DNA of 5,087 nucleotides from Acidobacteriota bacterium (GCA_023418055.1 JAEZDP010000128.1:1-5087), one strand, 5' to 3'. Positions 1 through 5,039 are shown, numbered from the stretch's first letter. Numbers and translations: made by a program. The notes: a model not told the origin generated them from the sequence alone.

Positions 1-90
1 CAGTGGGGCCTGGCCCTCGCGCTGCTCATCGCCTACAACCGCAAGATCGCCATCCTCAGCACCCAGGACGGCAGGGAGGCCACCGAATGA
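1..90 (+). CDS. C-terminal end of a membrane transporter, probably NSS-family sodium-dependent amino acid symporter (partial)
   Basis: Only the last 29 residues are in the window; the frame is open from base 1 and ends at TGA 88-90. The tail starts with a hydrophobic run (WGLALALLIAY), followed by a basic step (NRK) and a short polar tail, as expected for the end of a last transmembrane helix plus cytoplasmic tail. The visible part carries no family signature. The assignment rests on the next gene, a MetS-like small subunit that overlaps the stop codon by ATGA; in known systems MetS sits directly behind the NSS transporter MetP, a sodium-coupled methionine/alanine importer. A sodium:solute (SSS) symporter with a small accessory protein is the main alternative. 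That this is a real coding end is fairly sure; the family is inferred from context. Confidence 0.6.
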   Translation, partial: QWGLALALLIAYNRKIAILSTQDGREATE

Positions 91-194
91 GCACCACCAC
101 CTGGCTGATGATGCTGGCCATCCTCGGCTTCACGTGGGGAGGGTTCGTCGCGCTGCTGACCTACGGCGTCATCCGTGACAAGCGTCAGAAGTGA
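87..194 (+). CDS. metS: MetS-like small subunit of an NSS-family amino acid importer (35 aa)
   Basis: A 35-residue protein starting MSTTTWLMM, with one hydrophobic helix at about residues 5-27 containing the motif TWGGF, and a basic tail (RDKRQK) expected on the cytoplasmic side. The MST-x-x-W/I-x-MM opening and the WGG motif in the middle of the helix match what I recall of MetS (putative methionine and alanine importer small subunit), which is needed for activity of the MetP transporter in Corynebacterium. The start is supported by a GGGAGG Shine-Dalgarno at 74-79, seven bases before the ATG, and by a 4-base ATGA overlap with the transporter stop, implying translational coupling. The same frame is open upstream to base 3, but that part is a shadow of the transporter. 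The substrate cannot be read from the sequence; another transporter accessory peptide is possible. Confidence 0.7.
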   Translation: MSTTTWLMMLAILGFTWGGFVALLTYGVIRDKRQK

Positions 195-195
195 C

Positions 196-254
196 GCGTC
201 TAGCGTAAGGCGTATGGCGTGAGGCGTGAGGCGTACGGCGTGAGGCGTGCGGCG
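196..254. repeat. Tandem 7-bp repeat, GCGTNNG, about 8.4 copies
   Basis: Eight consecutive 7-base units begin at 196, 203, 210, 217, 224, 231, 238 and 245: GCGTCTA, GCGTAAG, GCGTATG, GCGTGAG, GCGTGAG, GCGTACG, GCGTGAG, GCGTGCG, then a final GCG. GCGT is invariant and positions 5-6 vary. The tract begins one base after the metS stop codon and ends two bases before the stop codon of the convergent gene, so it fills the whole intergenic space. GCGTGAG copies place TGA in successive frames, so the array cannot be translated on the plus strand. No function is known to me; a transcription end region between converging genes or a lineage-specific simple repeat are both possible. Confidence 0.9.
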
Positions 255-256
255 CC

Positions 257-832
257 CTACGGCCTCAGCACTTCCAGTGCGTCGCGCAGCTGCTCGGCCT
301 CACCCGGCGGGCCGGCGCCCAGCCGGACCGCATCGCCGACCAGGGCCTGCGCGGCCCGGGGATCCTGTCGCGCAAGCAGTGCCTTGACTCGGTAGAACAC
401 CGCCTCGCGTGCGTAGAGCGGCGCGTCACTGCGCTGCACCTCCTCGAGCAGCGCATCGGCCGTGGCCGGGTCGCCGTTCATCAGGTGCGCGAGCGCCTGA
501 TAGAACCGAGCGTCCGGCCTCTCGATGCCCGTGAACGCCACGATCGCATCGTCCCAGCGACGGGCCGCATACGCCTCCAGCCCCCGGGCATAGACCGGAT
601 CGTCGGCACTCGCCCGGATGGCCTCGGGCGAAGGCATCGGCGGATGTACCACGGCCAGCGCCTCGACGCGTGCGCGACGCGCCTCGTCGGGCGCCAGTTG
701 CCGCGATTCCCACACGACGGCCGTCAGCGCGACGACGACGATGACGGCCACGACGATGGCCAGCGCCCGCGGCGTTGGCGGACGCCGCCAGGGGTGCAGG
801 GGATGTGGCGTCTCGGAGTGCGCGCGAGTCAT
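257..832 (-). CDS. Membrane-anchored TPR-like protein of unknown function (191 aa)
   Basis: The protein has a short basic N-terminal tail, one strong transmembrane helix at residues 23-41 (Val/Ala/Ile-rich, preceded by WRR), then a soluble domain of about 145 residues. Positive charges before the helix suggest N-terminus in the cytoplasm and the domain in the periplasm. The domain shows TPR-like helix pairs: residues 79-103 (PVYARGLEAYAARRWDDAIVAF pattern with L85, Y88, W93, A96 and F100), 110-133 and 140-171. TPRs usually bind partner proteins or assemble complexes; no enzymatic motif is visible. The chosen ATG lies 13 nt after the stop of the mutarotase gene with no clear Shine-Dalgarno, so it is probably translated by coupling in one transcript. 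The same frame stays open upstream inside galM, but that stretch is a shadow. It is a real gene with fair confidence; its role is unknown. Confidence 0.75.
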   Translation of the reverse strand: MTRAHSETPHPLHPWRRPPTPRALAIVVAVIVVVALTAVVWESRQLAPDEARRARVEALAVVHPPMPSPEAIRASADDPVYARGLEAYAARRWDDAIVAFTGIERPDARFYQALAHLMNGDPATADALLEEVQRSDAPLYAREAVFYRVKALLARQDPRAAQALVGDAVRLGAGPPGEAEQLRDALEVLRP

Positions 833-845
833 GGGCGCCGCTGCG

Positions 846-2012
846 TCAGCGGTCGGTGCCGAACGTGAACACGGTCGTCGAACGATAGGTCTCGCCGGGA
901 CGCAGCAGCGTCGAGGGGAACTGCGGCTTGTTGGGCGAGTCAGGGAAGTGCTGGGTCTCGAGACAGAAGCCGTAGCGCCGATGGTAGACGTGGCCGCTCT
1001 TGCCGGTGATGCTGCCGTCGAGGAAGTTGCCGCTGTAGAACTGCACGCCGGGTTCGGTCGTGGCGACGTCGAGCGTCCGCCCCGTGGTCGGTGCCAGCAC
1101 CCGGATGGCGTCCACGAGCCCGTCCCCGTCACGCGTGAGCACGAAGTTGTGGTCGTAGCCCAACCCGTTGCGCAACTGGGGATGGTCGCCCTCGATACGC
1201 GCGCCGATGGCCGTGGGCTCGCGGAAGTCGAACGGCGTGCCCTCGACCGAGGCAAGTTCGCCGGTCGGGATCAGCGTGGCGTCCACCGGCGTGAACCTGT
1301 CGGCCCGAATCTGCAGTTGGTGGTCGAGCACGTCGCGTGAGCCGTCGCCTACCAGATTGAAGTAGGTGTGCTGCGTCAGGTTCACATGCGTGGGCTTGTC
1401 GGTGGTGGCCTCGTACTCGACGGCCAGCGAGTTGTCGTCGCGCAGCGTGTAGGTGACCTGGGCCTCGAGCCGTCCGGGATACCCCTCTTCCATATCAGCG
1501 CTCGTGTAGCGCAGGACGACGCCCACCTCGCCACTGCGCTCGAACGGCTCGGCCCGCCAGTTCACTTTGTCGAAGCCGCGGACGCCGCCGTGCAGATGAT
1601 TGGGACCGTTGTTGGTCGCCAGCGTGTAGGTGGTGCCGTCGATGACGAACTGCCCGCCGGCAATGCGGTTGCCGTAGCGGCCGACGATGGCGCCGAGGTA
1701 CGGCGACCGCGCCAGATACCCCTCGAGCGAGTCGTGGCCCAGCACGATGTCGGCAAACTGGCCCGTCCGGTCCGGCGTGCGGATCGAGGTGATGATGCCC
1801 CCATACGTGATGGCGTGGACCGCTACGCCGTGGGCGTTGATGAGCGTGAATCCCTCGACGGTGTCGCCGGAGGGCAGGGTGCCGAACGTGGCGCGCGTGA
1901 GCGAGGCCGTGCGGGTGGGATGCGAGTCGGACATGGACGGATCCGGAGAAGAACAGGCCGTCAGGGGGACGGCCAGACACAGGGAGAGCACCCGAAGACG
2001 CACAGGATTCAC
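846..2012 (-). CDS. galM: Aldose 1-epimerase (galactose mutarotase), predicted lipoprotein
   Basis: This 388-residue enzyme interconverts alpha and beta anomers of aldoses such as galactose and glucose. The family signatures are present in order: GRYGNRI at 111-117 (substrate-binding Arg116), NHLHGG at 138-143 (catalytic acid His141), NLTQHTYFNL at 211-220 (His215), YDHNF at 286-290 (Asp287), and LETQ..PDSPN at 351-361 with catalytic base Glu352. These match Arg71, His96, His170, Asp243 and Glu304 of the Lactococcus lactis enzyme as I recall them. The GTG start at 2010-2012 is chosen because GAGGAG lies five bases upstream and because it begins a signal peptide (basic VRLR, then a hydrophobic run) ending in the lipobox LTAC, with Cys20 as the predicted lipidated residue. 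An upstream ATG at 2096 would add 28 basic residues without a ribosome site. Most homologues are about 340-350 residues and cytosolic; the extra length here is the lipoprotein leader and a Ser/Asp/Pro linker. It probably works in the periplasm or at the cell surface on sugars from outside. Confidence 0.95.
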   Translation of the reverse strand: MNPVRLRVLSLCLAVPLTACSSPDPSMSDSHPTRTASLTRATFGTLPSGDTVEGFTLINAHGVAVHAITYGGIITSIRTPDRTGQFADIVLGHDSLEGYLARSPYLGAIVGRYGNRIAGGQFVIDGTTYTLATNNGPNHLHGGVRGFDKVNWRAEPFERSGEVGVVLRYTSADMEEGYPGRLEAQVTYTLRDDNSLAVEYEATTDKPTHVNLTQHTYFNLVGDGSRDVLDHQLQIRADRFTPVDATLIPTGELASVEGTPFDFREPTAIGARIEGDHPQLRNGLGYDHNFVLTRDGDGLVDAIRVLAPTTGRTLDVATTEPGVQFYSGNFLDGSITGKSGHVYHRRYGFCLETQHFPDSPNKPQFPSTLLRPGETYRSTTVFTFGTDR

Positions 2013-2017
2013 GAACA

Positions 2018-2023
2018 CTCCTC
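2018..2023 (-). promoter_or_regulatory. Shine-Dalgarno GAGGAG fixing the GTG start of galM
   Basis: On the minus strand GAGGAG ends five bases before the GTG at 2012. It decides between this start and the ATG at 2096, which has no such site and would bury the signal peptide inside the protein. Confidence 0.8.
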
Positions 2024-2026
2024 GAT

Positions 2027-2058
2027 GGCAGTCTGCCGCGCAGACACTGCCGCGGCAG
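2027..2058. promoter_or_regulatory. Cluster of three inverted repeats in the galM leader
   Basis: Read on the plus strand: GGCAG-T-CTGCC at 2027-2037, GTCTGC-CGC-GCAGAC at 2031-2045, and the perfect 12-base palindrome CTGCCGCGGCAG at 2047-2058. The first two share bases 2031-2037, so they cannot form together in RNA. The cluster ends only four bases upstream of the galM Shine-Dalgarno in transcript orientation. It could be an operator (the palindrome has the central CG common in LacI-family sites) or an RNA switch controlling access to the ribosome site. The repeats are seen directly; the function is inferred. Confidence 0.45.
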
Positions 2059-2132
2059 CGGCGCGAACCGACTCGCCGGATGCGACGTTTCGCCAACGGT
2101 AGTCAATCGCGATGCGGAGTGCAACGTCGAGG

Positions 2133-2146
2133 TTGCGACAGCGCAA
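2133..2146. repeat. Inverted repeat TTGCG-ACAG-CGCAA upstream of the globin gene
   Basis: A perfect 5-base inverted repeat with a 4-base spacer lies 36 bases before the globin ATG. It overlaps a second one, GCAAC (2121-2125) with GTTGC (2132-2136). The position, just upstream of the putative -10 box, would suit a regulator site. Short GC-rich inverted repeats arise easily by chance at this composition, so the functional reading is weak. Confidence 0.25.
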
Positions 2147-2168
2147 GCGCCGTACAGGCCGCGCGCCG

Positions 2169-2174
2169 TATGCT
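2169..2174 (+). promoter_or_regulatory. Putative -10 box TATGCT for a leaderless globin transcript
   Basis: TATGCT fits TANNNT and lies exactly 8 bases before the globin ATG, so transcription would begin at or next to the start codon. There is no Shine-Dalgarno in the preceding 20 bases, which agrees with a leaderless message. I see no convincing -35 element at 16-19 bases upstream. Confidence 0.4.
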
Positions 2175-2182
2175 GGCTGGGT

Positions 2183-2608
2183 ATGGTTCGATCGGACATC
2201 GCCAGCCGCGACGACATCGACCGGCTGCTGCGGCATTTCTACGGCCACGCCATGGACGACCCCGAGATTGGCTACCTCTTCACCGAGGTCGCCCATCTCG
2301 ATCTCGAGGCGCACCTGCCGGTCATCGGCAACTTCTGGGAGGCGGTGCTGCTGCAGCGACCGGTCTACCGCGGGAACCCCATGCGCCAGCATCAGGCGCT
2401 GCACGCGCTGTCGGCACTGCGCGCCTCACACTTCCAGCGCTGGTTCGCGCTGTGGGCGCACAGTGTCGAGGCCCTGTTCGACGGGCCGGTGGCCACCGAG
2501 GCCAAACGCCGGGCCGCGCTCATCGCCGAGTCGATGCAGCACCATCTGCGCATTCCCTCGCCGCCCGACGGGTTCAGCGCGGCCTACCGGCAGGCGTTGG
2601 GGATGTAG
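2183..2608 (+). CDS. Group III truncated haemoglobin (141 aa)
   Basis: A small haem protein of the 2/2 globin fold, TrHb3 class, expected in the cytoplasm, where relatives such as Campylobacter jejuni Ctb bind oxygen tightly and are linked to nitrosative or oxidative stress and peroxidase-like chemistry. Alignment by eye with Ctb places Tyr20 at B10 (HFYGHAMDDPEIG), His44 at E7 (HLPVIGNFW, the typical TrHb3 block), the proximal haem ligand His70 at F8 (YRGNPMRQH, matching YNGQPLKKH of Ctb) and Trp87 at G8 (HFQRWFALW). All positions expected for haem and ligand binding are filled, so it should be functional. It diverges from galM across a 170-bp intergenic region, and no nitric oxide or respiratory gene adjoins it in the window. 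The ATG at 2183 has no Shine-Dalgarno but sits 8 bases after a TANNNT box. Globin identity is sure; the ligand and physiological role are not. Confidence 0.93.
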   Translation: MVRSDIASRDDIDRLLRHFYGHAMDDPEIGYLFTEVAHLDLEAHLPVIGNFWEAVLLQRPVYRGNPMRQHQALHALSALRASHFQRWFALWAHSVEALFDGPVATEAKRRAALIAESMQHHLRIPSPPDGFSAAYRQALGM

Positions 2609-2687
2609 AAGGAACGAAGGAGCGAAGGAGCCAAGGAACCAAGGAACCAAGGAACCAAGGAACGAAGGAACGAAGGAACCAAGGAAG
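2608..2687. repeat. Tandem 8-bp repeat, SAAGGARC, ten copies
   Basis: Ten uninterrupted 8-base units start at 2608, 2616, 2624, 2632, 2640, 2648, 2656, 2664, 2672 and 2680: GAAGGAAC, GAAGGAGC twice, CAAGGAAC four times, GAAGGAAC twice and a last CAAGGAAG. The first G is the final base of the globin stop codon. The first base of the unit switches between G and C in blocks and the AAGGA core never changes. Because 8 is not a multiple of 3, all frames read the same eight-codon cycle and none contains a stop on either strand, so spurious long open frames pass through. The strand is strongly purine-biased. Function unknown. Confidence 0.95.
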
Positions 2688-2768
2688 GAGAGAGGGAATC
2701 GGATCCGGACAGCGAGCGCGGGGACGGTCGAGCCGGCAGCTCATGCGTCGAATCCGTGCCGGGTGGGG

Positions 2769-2774
2769 TAGCCT
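2769..2774 (+). promoter_or_regulatory. Putative -10 box TAGCCT for a leaderless MetOD1 transcript
   Basis: TAGCCT fits TANNNT and, as at the globin gene, lies exactly 8 bases before the ATG. A purine run AGGGGG at 2775-2780 is only two bases from the ATG, too close to act as a normal Shine-Dalgarno. No clear -35 is seen. This box would start the MetOD1-kinase operon independently of the globin gene. Confidence 0.4.
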
Positions 2775-2782
2775 AGGGGGCC

Positions 2783-3319
2783 ATGACCGTGCCTGCCGGC
2801 CCCAGCGCCCTGGAGTCTCTCGACCTTCCCCTCGAACGTGACCTCTTCCTCCGCACGCTGGTGCGCCACCTGTCCGGGGCACTGCAGGACGTCGTCGGCC
2901 TCGAGGAGGCCTCGGGCTTCGTGTCGCTCGTAGGGCAGCGGATGGGCGACGAAATCGGCGAGGCCTACAAGTCGGCGCTCGACATCTCGACGCTCGACCG
3001 CGACCTGGTGCGAGACGTCTGCCTCGACCTGAAGCGGCGCATCCAGGGCGACTTCTATGTCATCAGCGAAGACGAGCACAAGATCGTCTTCGGCAATCGA
3101 CAGTGTCCCTTCGCGGAACAGGTCGTGGGCCGGGGCGCGCTGTGCATGATGACGAGCAACGTCTTTGGCACCATCGCCGCCCACAACCTCGGGTACGGCA
3201 AGGTGGTGCTCGAAGAAACCATCGCCAATGGCGACCCCGGCTGCCGCGTCGTCCTGTACCTGTCGCGGACGCCGGAAGCCGAGGCGGCCGACGGCCGCGA
3301 GTATCTCCGCAGCGAGTAG
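2783..3319 (+). CDS. Methanogen output domain 1 (MetOD1)-like protein, stand-alone (178 aa)
   Basis: A soluble protein with no signal peptide or membrane helix. The N-terminal half (about 15-90) is helical, with LVGQRMGDEIGEAYKSAL at 48-65. The C-terminal half carries the family-like blocks GNRQCPF (104-110), LCMMTSNVFGTIAAHNLGYG (120-139) and NGDPGC (149-154), placing cysteines at 108, 121 and 154; a further Cys80 lies in the helical part. The CPF / LC / FG-IAA / GD-GC pattern is what I recall of the MetOD1 family, which occurs in signalling proteins of archaea and bacteria and resembles V4R-type ligand-binding domains; its biochemical role is not established to my knowledge. The spaced cysteines suggest metal, cluster or redox chemistry, which is inference. 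The stop codon is one base from the GTG of a hybrid histidine kinase, so the two are almost certainly co-translated partners. The ATG is preceded by a TANNNT box and not by a usable Shine-Dalgarno. The gene is certain; the family name is by memory of motifs. Confidence 0.85.
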   Translation: MTVPAGPSALESLDLPLERDLFLRTLVRHLSGALQDVVGLEEASGFVSLVGQRMGDEIGEAYKSALDISTLDRDLVRDVCLDLKRRIQGDFYVISEDEHKIVFGNRQCPFAEQVVGRGALCMMTSNVFGTIAAHNLGYGKVVLEETIANGDPGCRVVLYLSRTPEAEAADGREYLRSE

Positions 3320-3320
3320 C

Positions 3321-4952
3321 GTGTCGTTGCCGCCCCATGCCCTGCAATTTCTCAGGGCCATCCCCGACGCCGCGATCCTGACGACCTCCCGGGGTGTCGT
3401 GCTCGCCGCCAACCGCAAGGCGCGCCGTGCCCTCGCGCTGACCACCGAACGTCCCGCCGACTGCAACCTGTACGCACAGATCGCCGACCCGGCCCCGCGC
3501 CTCGCAGACACCCTGCGAGCCTGGGCACGCTCGACCGAGCCGCTGCCCGGGGCCTTCACGCTCGCGTCGCCCGATGGCGCCCTGACGTGCAATGCCATGG
3601 GCTCGGTGGTCGTGCCGGGCGACGAGACGACGCCGGCCCTGCTCATAGTGCGCTTCTGGCCGCGCACCGAAGCCAATCCCTTCATCCTGCTCAACCAGAA
3701 GGTCGCCGAACTGCACGACGAGGTCGCCAGGCGCGTGCAGGTGGAGGACGCCCTGCGGCGCAGCGAAACGGCATTGCAGGAACGGGTGAAGGAAGCCGAG
3801 GCCCTGAACCGCGCCAAGGACGAGTTCCTGGCCACCGTGTCCCACGAGTTGCGCACGCCCCTCAATGCAATCCTCGGATGGTCCACGCTGCTGCGCCGGC
3901 GCGCCCTCGACGAGCAGACGGTCAAAGCCATCGAGGTCATCCACCGCAACGCCAAGGCCCAGGCCAAGCTCGTCGACGACATCCTCGACGTGTCGCGCAT
4001 CATCACCGGGAAGATGCGGATCGAGGTCCGCCCCGCGGACCTCTGCACCATCGTCGAGGACGCCGTCGAGGTGGTGCGCCCCTCGGGCGCCGCCAAGCAG
4101 ATTCGACTCGCCTTCCGCCGGCCGGAGGGCGGCTGCTTCTTCGTCGCGGATCCGGACCGCATCCGCCAGGCCGTCTGGAACGTGCTGTCGAATGCCGTGA
4201 AGTTCACCGAACGCGGCGGCGCGGTGGACGTGGAAGTCCGTCAGCGAGGCTCGCAATTCGACGTGGTGGTGTCGGACACCGGCACCGGCATCGAGGCGTC
4301 GTTCCTGCCGCACGTCTTCGACCGTTTCAAGCAAGCCGACAGCTCGACCACACGCCGCACCGGTGGCCTGGGCCTGGGCCTCGCCCTCGTCCGCTCCATC
4401 GTCGAGCTGCACGGGGGGACCGTGACAGCCGCCAGCGAGGGGCTCGGTCGCGGCGCGACGTTCGTCCTGACGCTGCCCGTGCGCGCCACGCTGCCCGAGG
4501 CCGCGCCGGAACTGCCACCGGCGGCGCTCGTCGTCTCGTCGGAAGCACGTCAGCCGCTTGCCCTTCACGGCTTCCGCGCCCTCGTCGTCGACGATGAGCC
4601 CGACGCGCGGGACTTGCTGCACACCGTGCTCACTCAGGCAGGCGCCGAGGTGGAGACCGCCGCGTCCGCCTCGGCAGCCCTCGCGCTCCTCGAGCAGTTC
4701 CGCCCCCACGTGCTCGTGAGCGACATCGGCATGCCCGACGAGAACGGCTACTCGCTCATGCGCCGTCTGCGGGAACGGGCGCCGGACCAGGGCGGAGACA
4801 TTCCGGCCGTGGCCCTCACGGCCTACACGCGCGCCGAAGACCGCCGCGAGGCCCTGGCCGCGGGCTTCACGACGCACATCGGCAAGCCCGTCAGGCCCGA
4901 CGACCTCGTGAGCGTGGTGGCCGGGCTGGCCGCGTCGCGCGCGCGCCCCTGA
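3321..4952 (+). CDS. Cytoplasmic hybrid histidine kinase, PAS-like/HisKA/HATPase/REC (543 aa)
   Basis: The domains in order are an N-terminal PAS-like sensor (about 5-115, opening LQFLRAIPDAAIL), a coiled-coil signalling helix (about 122-168), a HisKA dimerisation domain with the phosphorylated His175 in SHELRTP, a HATPase_c domain with N-box Asn287/Asn291 (NVLSNAVKFT), Asp319 in SDTGTGI, F-box FDRFKQAD (333-340) and glycine loop GGLGLGLAL (348-356), a linker, and a C-terminal receiver (about 418-538) with Asp424/Asp425, phospho-acceptor Asp468, Thr500 and Lys522. Every catalytic residue is present, so it should autophosphorylate and pass phosphate to its own receiver. There is no transmembrane helix: the signal must be cytosolic, detected by the PAS domain or by the MetOD1 partner. 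The GTG start at 3321 is chosen because it follows the MetOD1 stop by one base and begins the PAS domain; no strong Shine-Dalgarno is seen, implying coupling. The frame continues upstream inside MetOD1 as a shadow. The downstream phosphotransfer partner or target is not in the window. Confidence 0.95.
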   Translation: MSLPPHALQFLRAIPDAAILTTSRGVVLAANRKARRALALTTERPADCNLYAQIADPAPRLADTLRAWARSTEPLPGAFTLASPDGALTCNAMGSVVVPGDETTPALLIVRFWPRTEANPFILLNQKVAELHDEVARRVQVEDALRRSETALQERVKEAEALNRAKDEFLATVSHELRTPLNAILGWSTLLRRRALDEQTVKAIEVIHRNAKAQAKLVDDILDVSRIITGKMRIEVRPADLCTIVEDAVEVVRPSGAAKQIRLAFRRPEGGCFFVADPDRIRQAVWNVLSNAVKFTERGGAVDVEVRQRGSQFDVVVSDTGTGIEASFLPHVFDRFKQADSSTTRRTGGLGLGLALVRSIVELHGGTVTAASEGLGRGATFVLTLPVRATLPEAAPELPPAALVVSSEARQPLALHGFRALVVDDEPDARDLLHTVLTQAGAEVETAASASAALALLEQFRPHVLVSDIGMPDENGYSLMRRLRERAPDQGGDIPAVALTAYTRAEDRREALAAGFTTHIGKPVRPDDLVSVVAGLAASRARP

Positions 4953-4991
4953 CCCCGCCCACGGGCTGCGCCGGGCGACACAACGCTCGTG

Positions 4992-4997
4992 TAAGAT
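4992..4997 (+). promoter_or_regulatory. Putative -10 box TAAGAT before the last gene
   Basis: TAAGAT is a good -10 match in a locally less GC-rich stretch between the kinase stop and the next start. It would give a start of transcription near 5004 and a leader of about 35 bases that includes the GGAGGAG site. No clear -35 is found at the normal distance. The gap 4953-4991 holds only weak GCCC/GGGC inverted repeats without a T-run, so no terminator is called. Confidence 0.35.
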
Positions 4998-5027
4998 CGT
5001 CGCATCGTCATGTGGCCGGCTCGCGCC

Positions 5028-5034
5028 GGAGGAG
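5028..5034 (+). promoter_or_regulatory. Shine-Dalgarno GGAGGAG for a TTG start
   Basis: GGAGGAG lies five bases before TTG 5040-5042. This favours the TTG over the in-frame ATG at 5010, which lacks a ribosome site and lies upstream of this element. Confidence 0.65.
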
Positions 5035-5039
5035 TCGTC

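Noticed and set aside
618..1340. Plus-strand open frame of 240 codons opposite galM and the TPR gene
   Set aside because: A shadow of the real minus-strand genes with biased composition; the opposite strand shows intact mutarotase catalytic motifs.
2078..2106. TTGACT (-35-like) on the minus strand at 2101-2106 as a galM promoter
   Set aside because: The hexamer is good, but the bases at 16-18 spacing (around 2077-2084) do not resemble a -10 element, so a promoter is not called.
2608..2687. The 8-bp array as a CRISPR or as a coding repeat
   Set aside because: Units are contiguous without spacers, and the translated eight-residue cycle is the same in every frame, as expected from a simple repeat and not from selection for protein.
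1687..2841. A 384-codon plus-strand open frame crossing the galM start, the globin and the 8-bp repeat
   Set aside because: It stays open because of GC bias and because the repeat has no stop in any frame. It conflicts with galM and the globin, both of which have clear family motifs.
2741..4207. A 488-codon minus-strand open frame
   Set aside because: It overlaps two well-supported plus-strand genes, gives low-complexity Arg/Ser-rich protein and has no ribosome site evidence.
3063..4877. A 604-codon open frame antisense to the histidine kinase and MetOD1 gene
   Set aside because: It mirrors the coding frame of the kinase, whose motifs are complete. Its translation is Gly/Arg/His-rich without recognisable domains, as typical for antisense frames in high-GC genes.
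4953..4991. Terminator after the kinase gene
   Set aside because: Only short GCCC/GGGC pairings with poor loop geometry and no following T-run are seen.
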